NCBI RefSeq assembly: GCF_003957515.1
Contig: NZ_RQXW01000006.1
Span: 124,001-188,000, forward strand
Direction: 5' to 3'
Length of the DNA: 64,000 nucleotides
From: Amphritea opalescens
GTDB taxonomy: Bacteria; Pseudomonadota; Gammaproteobacteria; Pseudomonadales; Balneatricaceae
Positions 26,305 through 34,343 of the stretch are shown in pieces; position 1 is the first letter of the stretch; the number at the start of each line of letters is the position of its first letter. A program made the position numbers and the translations under genes. The notes beneath the pieces were generated by a model, which was not told the DNA's origin, ran no database searches, and saw only the letters and a program-made list of their open reading frames with translations.

Positions 26305-26904
26305 TCAGTTCATCGCCCGGCGGCCCGCCATGGCATGGGCCAGGGTTCCGCCATCAACATATTCAAGTTCACCGCCAACCGGCACACCGTGGGCAATACG
26401 CGTTACCCGGATATCCAGATGCTTTATCTGCTCGGCAATAAAGTGTGCGGTCGCCTCACCTTCAACAGTGGGGTTGGTGGCTAAAATCATCTCTTTAACC
26501 GTTCCGGACTCTAGCCGCTTAAACAACTGATCCAATCCAAGATCATCCGGCCCGACACCATCAATCGGTGACAGGTGACCCATCAACACAAAATAGCCGC
26601 CGTTAAACCCACCGGTCTGCTCGATAGCCAACATATCGACCGGCGACTCGAGCACACAGATCTGCGTTTCATCCCGACGATTATCGGCACAAATCTCACA
26701 CAACTCATTTTCAGATAGTGTCCGGCAGCAGGCACAGTGCCCCACCTTATCCGCGGCAAGTGTCAGCGCTGCCGACAGCGTATTCGCCCCTTGACGATCA
26801 CGCTCGAGCAGATGAAACGCCATCCGCTGGGCGGTTTTCGGCCCGACCCCTGGCAGCACACGAAAGGCATCAATTAAATCCTGAATAAGCGGGCTAAACG
26901 ACAT
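26305..26904 (-). CDS. recR: Recombination protein RecR
   Basis: Ring-forming recombination mediator that acts with RecF/RecO to load RecA at gaps. From ATG 26904 the protein is 199 residues, the family length: helix-hairpin-helix ([18 protein letters not shown]), C4 zinc finger ([16 protein letters not shown], near 57-72), Toprim domain ([30 protein letters not shown]) and the C-terminal [14 protein letters not shown] segment. The frame is open further upstream to 27030, but that part overlaps ybaB and is not coding in this frame. Part of dnaX-ybaB-recR, a conserved order. Confidence 0.96.
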   Translation of the reverse strand: MSFSPLIQDLIDAFRVLPGVGPKTAQRMAFHLLERDRQGANTLSAALTLAADKVGHCACCRTLSENELCEICADNRRDETQICVLESPVDMLAIEQTGGFNGGYFVLMGHLSPIDGVGPDDLGLDQLFKRLESGTVKEMILATNPTVEGEATAHFIAEQIKHLDIRVTRIAHGVPVGGELEYVDGGTLAHAMAGRRAMN

Positions 26905-26917
26905 AGTGTCAACCGCC

Positions 26918-27244
26918 TCAGAACGGCATATTAAAGCCCGGTGGCATACCCATACCGCCGGTGACTTTAGCCATCTGATCCTGTGTCGTGCTCTCAACTT
27001 TACGCACGGCGTCGTTGATGGCTGCGGCAATCAGGTCTTCAAGGATCTCTTTATCCTCTTCCATCAGACTTGCATCGATAGCGACACTACGAACATCATG
27101 ACGTCCATTCATCACAATTTTCACCAGCCCAGCACCAGACTCGCCATTGACCTCAGCCTTAGCGATCTCTTCTTGAGCTTTCTGCATATCAGCCTGCATC
27201 TTCTGGGCCTGCTTCATCAGGTTACCCATACCACCTTTCATCAT
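26918..27244 (-). CDS. ybaB: YbaB/EbfC nucleoid-associated protein
   Basis: Small dimeric DNA-binding protein of 108 residues. The start [20 protein letters not shown], the [26 protein letters not shown] core and the tail rich in G, M and P (GGMGMPPGF) are typical. It has AAGGAG 6 nt before ATG 27244. The dnaX-ybaB-recR order is conserved widely in bacteria, pointing to a link with replication or repair, though the exact role remains open. Confidence 0.95.
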   Translation of the reverse strand: MMKGGMGNLMKQAQKMQADMQKAQEEIAKAEVNGESGAGLVKIVMNGRHDVRSVAIDASLMEEDKEILEDLIAAAINDAVRKVESTTQDQMAKVTGGMGMPPGFNMPF

Positions 27245-27339
27245 AGTGCTCCTTATCTTTGTGACAACACGAACTCAAGGCTTAACAGCATGTGAGTCCG
27301 GCTAAAATTCTGGCCGCTAAACGGCTTTAATATATCGAT

Positions 27340-29475
27340 TTAATCGATCGGCTGCACCGATTCGAGATCGATTCGGGCGTCAAACCGTTCTATGACGCTT
27401 TGTACCACCGGATCATTCTGAATGGAACTAACCGCTTCAGCCAACCGCTCTGCCCGTTTCCGGTCACGGTACTGGCTAGGCGTTTCACGACCATAACGGC
27501 CGAGACTGAATTCTACCTCAACCGGCGTATTAAAATAATGACCAATAGAGTCACGAATCCGCCCAATATGCGTTTCGTTCAACAGTGCTTTCTGCTCATG
27601 CATATAATGAAAGCGCCAGCAATCGTCTACCGTTTCCAACGACGTATTGGAAGCGATGCTATAGGTCATACCACTCAAACCGATTAGCTCAACTAACAAC
27701 ACCCACTGATCGGGATTAAACTCTGCAATATCCTGACTAACGTTAGCCGCGGGCTCAATGACGTCAGCCATCACCGCAGGCTGAGCAGGCGCACTAGGCG
27801 AAGGCTCTGACCGCGTATCCATCGCTACACGCTCTTGGTGCTTATTAGAGCTTATGTCAGCGCTTGAGTCAGGTGCGCTCTGGCGGTTAACCTCAGCGGC
27901 AGGCACCGCAGCCAGTTGGCTGATATGTCCGCGAGTAGATAAACCCGAAGCCTGCGCACTATTATCTTCCCAAGGCAGATCAACCGGTGGATTGCCCGCT
28001 GAAGTGCCCGTTGAAGTGACAGCGGCAGTCCCCGCAGCAACCCGCGGTTCAAAATCAGCTTCAGACTTTTTTCCCGGGTGCTCCTCATAACCACTTTGCA
28101 GATAAGATTCATCATACATGGGCGGCTCTTGCTGCAACGGCGGCGAAGCCGATGGCGGTGCAGTAATCTCAGGAGGCGACTCAGGTTGAGGCGCTGAACT
28201 CAATGGCGTAGACGCAGGCGTTGCCGGTGCTGAATGCTTAGATTCAGGCTCAACCGTCTTATCGGCCGCATTTACAGCAACCGTCTCCCGTTGTCTCGTG
28301 ACCGCCGTCTCTGGAACCGTTGTCGCCGATGACTCAAGTGCCAGCGTCTTATCTGCCCCTTCCGGCTGACTCAACCCATGATGACTCACCGATACTGGAC
28401 GGAATGCCAACATCCGCATCAGCGTCATCTCAAGCCCTTCTCGGGCATCCGGTACAAAGGGTAGGTCTTTACGCCCCATCAAAGCGGTCTGATAAAACAA
28501 CTGCACATCTTCAGCGGTTAACTGACCGGCGAGATCGAGTATCCGCTCTCGATCACCCAAACCGTTATCGATGGCATCGGGTACGATCTGCGCGAGGGCA
28601 ATGCGATGCATTAAACTAATCAGGTCACCCAATACCGCACTGTAATCCGGCGAATAGCGGGCCAATTCATCCACTGCGGTCAATAACGCTCTTGCATCAT
28701 GGGCCGCTAGGTTTTCCACTAAACGATAGACCAACCGCTGATCAATGGTGCCCAGCATCGCCCGCACATCGTTTTCAACAACCTCACCTGCGCCAAAGGC
28801 GATCGCCTGATCGGTCAGACTCAGTGCATCCCGCATAGAACCATCGGCTGCGCGCGCCAATAGCCAGAGTGCAGGCTCTTCATAAGGAATCGTTTCAGCG
28901 GTTAAAACCCGACACAGATGCTCAACAATCCGCTCAGGGATCATATTCTTCAGATTGAACTGCAAGCAGCGCGACAGGATGGTTACCGGTAACTTCTGTG
29001 GATCGGTGGTGGCCAGCAAAAACTTAACGTGTGGTGGCGGCTCTTCCAATGTTTTCAGTAGCGCATTGAAGGAGTGCGTAGACAGCATGTGCACCTCATC
29101 GATGAGATACACTTTAAATCGGCCATGGGTCGGGGCGTACTGAACATTTTCCATCAGTTCGCGGGTGTCTTCGACCTTGGTACGTGATGCCGCATCCACT
29201 TCAATCAGATCGACAAAACGACCTTCACTTATCTCACGACAAGCAGAACATTCACCGCAAGGGGTGGAAGAAACACCTTTCTCGCAGTTAAGTGATTTAG
29301 CAAACAAGCGGGCGATCGACGTTTTACCCACACCGCGGGTGCCGGTAAATAGATAGGCATGATGCAGCCGGTCGTCATCCAGCGCATTAACCAACGCCTT
29401 GAGCACATGCTCCTGACCGACCATTTCTGTAAATTTTGCGGGACGCCATTTACGCGCCAGTACCTGATAACTCAT
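27340..29475 (-). CDS. dnaX: DNA polymerase III subunits tau (full length) and gamma (by frameshift)
   Basis: Clamp-loader ATPase. AAA+ part: Walker A FTGTRGVGKTS near residue 45, zinc cysteines CEKGVSSTPCGECSAC near 64-79, Walker B VYLIDEVHML, sensor-1 LATTDPQKLP. After about residue 365 a proline/alanine/serine-rich linker leads to the tau-specific C-terminal domain (about 585-711), which contacts polymerase alpha. Full tau is 711 residues versus 643 in E. coli; the excess is in the linker. A complete -1 frameshift signal at 28061-28086 would give a gamma of 471 residues ending GKKV. First gene of the group running to ycgN; about 95 bp separate it from ybaB. Confidence 0.96.
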   Translation of the reverse strand: MSYQVLARKWRPAKFTEMVGQEHVLKALVNALDDDRLHHAYLFTGTRGVGKTSIARLFAKSLNCEKGVSSTPCGECSACREISEGRFVDLIEVDAASRTKVEDTRELMENVQYAPTHGRFKVYLIDEVHMLSTHSFNALLKTLEEPPPHVKFLLATTDPQKLPVTILSRCLQFNLKNMIPERIVEHLCRVLTAETIPYEEPALWLLARAADGSMRDALSLTDQAIAFGAGEVVENDVRAMLGTIDQRLVYRLVENLAAHDARALLTAVDELARYSPDYSAVLGDLISLMHRIALAQIVPDAIDNGLGDRERILDLAGQLTAEDVQLFYQTALMGRKDLPFVPDAREGLEMTLMRMLAFRPVSVSHHGLSQPEGADKTLALESSATTVPETAVTRQRETVAVNAADKTVEPESKHSAPATPASTPLSSAPQPESPPEITAPPSASPPLQQEPPMYDESYLQSGYEEHPGKKSEADFEPRVAAGTAAVTSTGTSAGNPPVDLPWEDNSAQASGLSTRGHISQLAAVPAAEVNRQSAPDSSADISSNKHQERVAMDTRSEPSPSAPAQPAVMADVIEPAANVSQDIAEFNPDQWVLLVELIGLSGMTYSIASNTSLETVDDCWRFHYMHEQKALLNETHIGRIRDSIGHYFNTPVEVEFSLGRYGRETPSQYRDRKRAERLAEAVSSIQNDPVVQSVIERFDARIDLESVQPID
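28061..28086 (-). promoter_or_regulatory. Programmed -1 ribosomal frameshift signal in dnaX
   Basis: On the coding (minus) strand: internal Shine-Dalgarno GAGGAG (28086-28081), 8-nt spacer, slippery heptamer A AAA AAG in the tau frame (28072-28066), then in the -1 frame GTC and an immediate TGA stop (28063-28061). The heptamer, its phase, the upstream SD and the stop one codon after the slip match the layout of E. coli dnaX. Only short stems (GCGG/CCGC; AACC/GGTT) can be drawn downstream, so the stimulatory hairpin is uncertain. Confidence 0.8.
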
Positions 29476-29689
29476 CGTTGCAAATCTATATGAGAGGGGT
29501 GTTTATTCATGGCTACCAATGCTAACGGTAACCGCCTGATATCGCCAGCGAAACCGCCTATTTAGTGGTAACTAAATTGCGAGGACTCACGCACATCCGT
29601 TTTTACATGAAAACAGTTCTTAGCAAATTCACCATTCATGATCTAACTTACATAGACAACTATAATCTTCCGCCGACGAGGATAAAAAA

Positions 29690-29875
29690 ATGAAAAAAGC
29701 AAACAGTGCACCCGAATATGCCGTCAGGCGTCATCGCCTCATTGAACAAGAGGAAATCATTCATTTTCAGGATCAACACTGCCCTGTCGAGATCCTCACT
29801 GAAGAGTCGATCGAATGGATCACCGTCAGCCATGACATGATTTCTTTGGAGGTCATTGAACTCAGTTCACATTAA
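29690..29875 (+). CDS. Small hypothetical protein, 61 aa
   Basis: I do not recognise a family. It is a soluble, acidic protein with alternating short strands (EYAVRRHRLIEQEEIIHF, EILTEESIEWITV, ISLEVIEL). Support for a real gene is a good ribosome site (GAGGAT, 7 nt before ATG), balanced codon use, and a two-tier hairpin 25 bp after the stop. It stands alone, divergent from dnaX, with about 210 bp between them. Confidence 0.6.
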   Translation: MKKANSAPEYAVRRHRLIEQEEIIHFQDQHCPVEILTEESIEWITVSHDMISLEVIELSSH

Positions 29876-29900
29876 TCGCTTGCCTCTGGCATTCATATAC

Positions 29901-29935
29901 GCACCGGATATGAGATTCAAATCATAAGCCGGTGC
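29901..29935 (+). terminator. Two-tier hairpin after the 61-aa gene
   Basis: GCACCGG (29901-29907) pairs with CCGGTGC (29929-29935), and inside it TATGA pairs with TCATA. No T-run follows, so termination is possible but not certain. Confidence 0.45.
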
Positions 29936-30368
29936 ATTGCGATAGACACTATCAAACGATAGCACCAGCATTTGCTATGAATCTAAAGGAGATGCTTATT
30001 TTAGCGTTTCTCATTCAGTATATTTCTTTGACGTAATTCAGTGCCCTTCAACACTAACCAGCACAACCGTATCCGTACTTACCTCGCATGAATAATATCT
30101 ATTAACACCCCATCACAGCTAAAAGATTTCGCCACCATAGGTCAATAACCCGTCTTCTTATCCGCTTTCATACAGATCTCGAATATTCAAACAGATCGAT
30201 GCATGACAGATTCAAACCGAAAGGCACATGTCATTTTGGGTACTCTTTTCAATTTACAGCATAAAAGTAAGAATTTTTCCTATAGGCATTGAATTCAGTT
30301 ATCGATACCCTCGCTCGCTCATATACTGTTGATATAAAACAGATTTAACTTCGCCAAAGGGACTTTGC
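29936..30368. other. Intergenic region upstream of the envelope operon
   Basis: About 430 bp with no supported gene. It is AT-rich and must contain the promoter of the operon starting at 30369. TATACT at 30322-30327 and TATAAA at 30333-30338 are possible -10 boxes but neither has a convincing -35. Confidence 0.5.
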
Positions 30369-31823
30369 ATGCGAACTAAAGAGTCAAAAAGATCCGTTTT
30401 TCTGCTTTTTACAGCACTATCGTTAGCCGGCTGTAATGCCATTCAAACCAAGCAACAATCTAGCAGTTTTGACCAGCAATTTGAAACAGGCCAATTTCAA
30501 GCAGCAGCCGACACAGCCCTAAGCGCAGGTGATATAACCCCTGATGGTGAATCCAATAGCTTGCTGTGGTCGCTTCAAGGAGGCACCGCATTAAGCGCCC
30601 TTGGTCAATATGAGTTTAGTAACAAGGTATTTGATTCAGCAGAATCAATGATGAAAGCTGAGGATACCGAGAATGTTGGCCGCAAAGGGCTTGAGATAAT
30701 CACGACAGCCCTCGTCAACAACAGCCTAAACCGGTATTCCCCGACCGTTTACGATGGCGTTATGACGAATACCTATAAAGCCTTTAATAGCATGTTCTTA
30801 CATGACTTCCAAAATGCTCGAATCGAGTTTAACCGCGCCGCCGATCGTCAACGGCGCGCCGAAGAGGAGTTTAAAGATAAACTGGCTGAAAAGCAGAAAG
30901 AACTCGCAGAAAAAGAAGCCAAAGCTAAACACTCCGAGACTTCAACGGATAAAAGTAGTCCTTTTGATTATCAAAGAAGTAGCACTCAGTCCGAATCAGT
31001 TGTTTATAAGCAATACCCCGAGCTAAAAGAGTGGCAAGCCTATCCTGATTATGTAAACCCCTATACTGATTACCTACACGGCCTTTATTTCATGCTCTCC
31101 AGCCAGGACAAATCAGACCTGAGTAAAGCCCGCACATCCATGCGCAGAGTCGCTGGCATGAATCCTAACAACCCAGCCGTCAAAACCGACCTAAAAGTCG
31201 CGGACAAATTACGTCGAGGTCAATGGAGCAAGAAACGCTTAAACCCCGCCGTCTGGGTCATTTTTGAAAATGGCCTAGCCCCCACCATCAAAGAAACGCT
31301 GATCCCTATCCCTCTATTCCTCGTGAACAATAAAGTCGACTATGCACAGATTGCATTGCCAAAACTGAGTCATCGAGCAAAAGCTTACCCTTACCTTGAA
31401 ATTTTTGATGGCAAAAAATCCTTAGGTAAAACGACCCAATTAGCCGATATCGATCGTGTTATTCAAACTGAGTTTAAAAAAGAGTTTCCATTAAAAGTCA
31501 CTGAAGCTATTAGCAGTTCACTCATCAAAGCATACATTCAATATAAAGCTAAAAAAGAAGCCGGTGCGGTAGGCGGATTACTCGCCGCAGTGTATCAGGT
31601 CGCGACGACTCACGTGGATACCCGCAGCTGGAGCTCTCTGCCTAAGGAAGTTCAGCTAGCCAGAATCAGAAAACCTAAAAGCAATACCCTGAACATTAAT
31701 GCTCCTGGTTTCCCGGCCCCCCTAAAAATCGATTTACCAGACAGCCGCTTTACGGTGATCTACGTCAAAGCAACAGCACCTGGCAGTACACCTATCTATA
31801 AACTTACAAGTTTCGATGCCTGA
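30369..31823 (+). CDS. COG3014 family lipoprotein
   Basis: A 484-residue lipoprotein: signal peptide ends LSLAGC. The N-terminal half is helical and repeat-like (FETGQFQAAADTALSAG, LGQYEFSNKVFDSAE, FLHDFQNARIEFNRAADRQ), resembling TPR-type repeats, followed by a charged coiled coil at about 165-195 (EFKDKLAEKQKELAEKEAKAK). A C-terminal beta-rich part follows, with WVIFENGLAP and WSSLPKEVQLARI text. I associate this layout with conserved proteins labelled COG3014, of unknown function. First gene of a five-gene operon with YcfL and LpoB; AAAGGG precedes the ATG. Probably outer-membrane anchored. Confidence 0.8.
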   Translation: MRTKESKRSVFLLFTALSLAGCNAIQTKQQSSSFDQQFETGQFQAAADTALSAGDITPDGESNSLLWSLQGGTALSALGQYEFSNKVFDSAESMMKAEDTENVGRKGLEIITTALVNNSLNRYSPTVYDGVMTNTYKAFNSMFLHDFQNARIEFNRAADRQRRAEEEFKDKLAEKQKELAEKEAKAKHSETSTDKSSPFDYQRSSTQSESVVYKQYPELKEWQAYPDYVNPYTDYLHGLYFMLSSQDKSDLSKARTSMRRVAGMNPNNPAVKTDLKVADKLRRGQWSKKRLNPAVWVIFENGLAPTIKETLIPIPLFLVNNKVDYAQIALPKLSHRAKAYPYLEIFDGKKSLGKTTQLADIDRVIQTEFKKEFPLKVTEAISSSLIKAYIQYKAKKEAGAVGGLLAAVYQVATTHVDTRSWSSLPKEVQLARIRKPKSNTLNINAPGFPAPLKIDLPDSRFTVIYVKATAPGSTPIYKLTSFDA

Positions 31824-31836
31824 TTAAAGGATGCTT

Positions 31837-32250
31837 ATGAAAAAATTGATACTGACGGCCCTACTCCCATTAACACTCTTAGCGGGATGCCAAACACAAC
31901 AGGTCAGATCACCTGATTATCCACAACTGGTGTTTGGTCAGGGCGCTAAAAGCTTTTTAGCCATTGATTCACTCACCGATGGATACACCGAAGGCCATTT
32001 ATTACGTGTCTCTATTCAAGCAGTCAATGCTTCGAGTAGCAGCAAAACGCTGCGCTATAAGTTCACATGGTTTGATGAAGCTGGTTTTGAAATAAACAGC
32101 CTGACCTCTCGCTGGGAAGCATTAGAAACCGCTCCACATGAACCGATAACGATCAACCGTCTCGCCACCAGCCCAAAAGCGGTCAGCTATAAAGTATTTC
32201 TATCCGATGCTCATGCACAATCGCCCCAACCTCAAGGAAACAATCGATGA
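31837..32250 (+). CDS. ycfL: YcfL family lipoprotein (DUF1425)
   Basis: A 137-residue lipoprotein, signal ending LTLLAGC. Start is ATG 31837, 6 nt after AAGGA; an ATG at 31831 is possible but overlaps that site. The mature part has the YcfL pattern: LLRVSIQAVNASSSSKTLRYKFTWFDEAGFEI and SRWEALE. In E. coli ycfL lies directly before lpoB, and the same order is kept here. Role unknown. Its stop overlaps the lpoB start by four bases (ATGA). Confidence 0.88.
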   Translation: MKKLILTALLPLTLLAGCQTQQVRSPDYPQLVFGQGAKSFLAIDSLTDGYTEGHLLRVSIQAVNASSSSKTLRYKFTWFDEAGFEINSLTSRWEALETAPHEPITINRLATSPKAVSYKVFLSDAHAQSPQPQGNNR

Positions 32251-32870
32251 GAACCCTATTCTCTGCTCAAACGACTAAAGTTATTGCCCTATCAGCCTTC
32301 GTGCTCATCGCTAGTGGTTGCACACCAAAAACCCAAATGTTGACACCTGGCGCAACGGATGAACCGATTACAATGGGTTTAAGCGCTAAAGATTTCGAGC
32401 AGGCCTCCGTTGACGCCGTACAATCCCTGCTGTCATCGGGAGCCGTTGACCGCAATGATGGAAAAAAGAACATCATGGTGATTTCTTCCATTATCAACGA
32501 CACCATGCAACGTATCGATACCGACCAATTGGTCAAAAAGATTCGTATTGAATTGTTACGCAGCGGCAAAGTGATGACCACAACGGCCATCGGTTTAAAT
32601 GGCGCTGAAGACCAAATGAACTCTGTTTACAGTGAGCTAAGAGAGTCTCGAAAAGTCGATCGCAACAGCCTGGTTAAACAGTCGTTTACTGCTCCCAACA
32701 TGAGCCTTTCCGGTAAAATCATTCAAAGAAATAACCGTGTTGATGACGACCGCCAACTGGTGGAATATTACTTCCAACTGTCACTCACAGACCTCAAACA
32801 TGGCCTAGCCGTGTGGGAAGGCGAAACACCTATTCGTAAAATTGGTAGCGCCAAAGGGACCTCTTGGTAA
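32247..32870 (+). CDS. lpoB: Penicillin-binding protein activator LpoB
   Basis: Outer-membrane lipoprotein (signal ending LIASGC, 207 residues) that in E. coli reaches through the peptidoglycan to stimulate PBP1B. Family text is visible: MGLSAKDFEQASVDAVQSLL, IMVISSIINDTMQRIDTDQL, RSGKVMTT, SLSGKIIQRN and VEYYFQLSLTDLKHGLAVWEGE. The short linker between lipobox and globular domain is shorter than in E. coli. It belongs to the same superfamily fold as CsgG-type proteins, which makes the presence of a CsgG-like gene two genes downstream notable. Overlaps ycfL by 4 bp. Confidence 0.9.
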   Translation: MRTLFSAQTTKVIALSAFVLIASGCTPKTQMLTPGATDEPITMGLSAKDFEQASVDAVQSLLSSGAVDRNDGKKNIMVISSIINDTMQRIDTDQLVKKIRIELLRSGKVMTTTAIGLNGAEDQMNSVYSELRESRKVDRNSLVKQSFTAPNMSLSGKIIQRNNRVDDDRQLVEYYFQLSLTDLKHGLAVWEGETPIRKIGSAKGTSW

Positions 32871-32887
32871 TAACGTAAAGGAATACG

Positions 32888-34333
32888 ATGATGAAAATGC
32901 TCTTCAAACAAACCGCACTGGCGCTGGCCATCAGTGGCATGGCGATAACGGTACATGCACAAACCGAATCTAACCCAGCAGAAACGCTAGCGACAGAACA
33001 GGATACTGCACCGGTCCCAGCCCAAACAGACTCAGTTGACCTAGCTGCCGCAGAAGCAGCCGAACCTGCACCGGTTGACCCAGGTATGATGCTGATGGAA
33101 CAGATCGACAATTGGAAACAAGGTGCAGGTGCTAGTTTGTCTCGACTGGCCGAAAGTGGCGATATTTTTATGGCCGAAGGAAGCTCCTTTGTAAAAGTTA
33201 CGCCGGATGCTGCTGACTGGGCTGACCATCGTCTGATGGCGTATAAAGACGCCCTGATGAATGCACAGGCACAATTTATCGAATTTGAAGGTATAAGCTC
33301 TCGCGCTGAAACCGTTAGCAAATTATTTGACGATAAGAGCCAAATGCCAACATTCTCACCGGCAGAGTTACAGAGTTCGAACAAGCTCGAAGAGGTGCTC
33401 AATAAAGCAGTCGCATTGGCTGGAGGTAAACTGGATGAACAACTCAGCAAGCTGGGAATTAATCCAGATGAATTTAACGCAGCCCCTCCCGCCAAACGTG
33501 CCCGCCTATTTGAAAACTCCATCAGCGAGCAAATTACAACCCGTGCACGCGCTAGCCTGACAGGACTGGTACCTGTCAAAACATTTGAAGCAAATGATGC
33601 CGAAGGTCGTCATGCCATTGCCGTTATCGTGGTTGCCTCAGATAAGATGCGTCAATTCATTTACGATATGAAACAAAGCAAAGGCGATCTAGCCCCTAAC
33701 CCTAAGAAAGTGGGCGGACCATCGCTTCGTGAGCGTTTTTCAGAGAACAAGGCCGCTCTGATCCATGAGTTCGGTATCCGCAAAATGTATGACGAAAATG
33801 GCTACCCAGTGTTGGTATCTTTTGGTCAAGCAGGAACAGGTTACAACGGTTCGGACTTCAACCGTAAGATGAATGCCCGTAAAGGTGCCTTTCTATATGC
33901 CAAAGCAGATGCTTACGCCAACTTTGCTTATCTACTGAATGCAGTCGGCAATGCTGAAACCAGCAGTAGCAGAAAAAGTACAGACGTGACGGATGGCATC
34001 GTCGAAGCCGAAAAAGATGGTGTTATAACCTCTGAAGAAAATCGTATTGAAATGGTAAAAGCAATCAACAATGAGATTTCGGCCCGCGGCAGCATCTCAG
34101 ACCTACCCGGCACCCGTCAGTTACTGCGCTGGACAGCTAAACACCCGCAATACGGTAATGAAATTAACGGTGTTATCTACGTTTGGCACCCCGTTTCAGA
34201 ACAAAACGCTCGTAACATGCGTAATTTCAAACCCAAACATCAGGAACAAGCTAAGCCGCAGGAACACAATAGTAAGACTCACACGACCGGTACGACTCAA
34301 AGCCGCGACCTGATGTCGGCCGATGATTTCTAA
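32888..34333 (+). CDS. DUF6844-type periplasmic protein
   Basis: A 481-residue protein with a cleavable signal (LALAISGMAITVHA) and no lipobox, so probably periplasmic. A low-complexity Ala/Glu/Pro/Thr stretch (about 25-65) leads into a globular domain of about 380 residues that I associate with DUF6844 from its company with COG3014, YcfL and LpoB genes. Visible features are QFIEFEGISSRAETVSKLFDD, GLVPVKTFEA, FGQAGTGYNGSDFNRKMNARKGAF and VIYVWHPVSEQNARNM. The tail is disordered and rich in Q, K, H and T. AAAGGA precedes the ATG. Function unknown. Confidence 0.75.
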   Translation: MMKMLFKQTALALAISGMAITVHAQTESNPAETLATEQDTAPVPAQTDSVDLAAAEAAEPAPVDPGMMLMEQIDNWKQGAGASLSRLAESGDIFMAEGSSFVKVTPDAADWADHRLMAYKDALMNAQAQFIEFEGISSRAETVSKLFDDKSQMPTFSPAELQSSNKLEEVLNKAVALAGGKLDEQLSKLGINPDEFNAAPPAKRARLFENSISEQITTRARASLTGLVPVKTFEANDAEGRHAIAVIVVASDKMRQFIYDMKQSKGDLAPNPKKVGGPSLRERFSENKAALIHEFGIRKMYDENGYPVLVSFGQAGTGYNGSDFNRKMNARKGAFLYAKADAYANFAYLLNAVGNAETSSSRKSTDVTDGIVEAEKDGVITSEENRIEMVKAINNEISARGSISDLPGTRQLLRWTAKHPQYGNEINGVIYVWHPVSEQNARNMRNFKPKHQEQAKPQEHNSKTHTTGTTQSRDLMSADDF

Positions 34334-34343
34334 GGATAGAAAT

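Noticed and set aside
26905-27030. N-terminal extension of RecR
   Set aside because: The extra 42 residues overlap ybaB in another frame and do not match RecR, which starts at MSFSPL with the family length of 199.
27852-28115. Alternative frame within dnaX that includes the slippery site
   Set aside because: This frame is +1 relative to tau, not the -1 frame used by the frameshift; it is a shadow.
29988-30039. Short reading frame after AAAGGAG near 29990
   Set aside because: Fourteen codons, with no spacing between the ribosome-like site and ATG; no support as a gene.
32830-33579. Long open frame of about 250 codons on the minus strand
   Set aside because: It is antisense to the DUF6844 gene, has a serine/alanine-rich low-complexity translation, and the plus-strand gene has a signal peptide and operon context.
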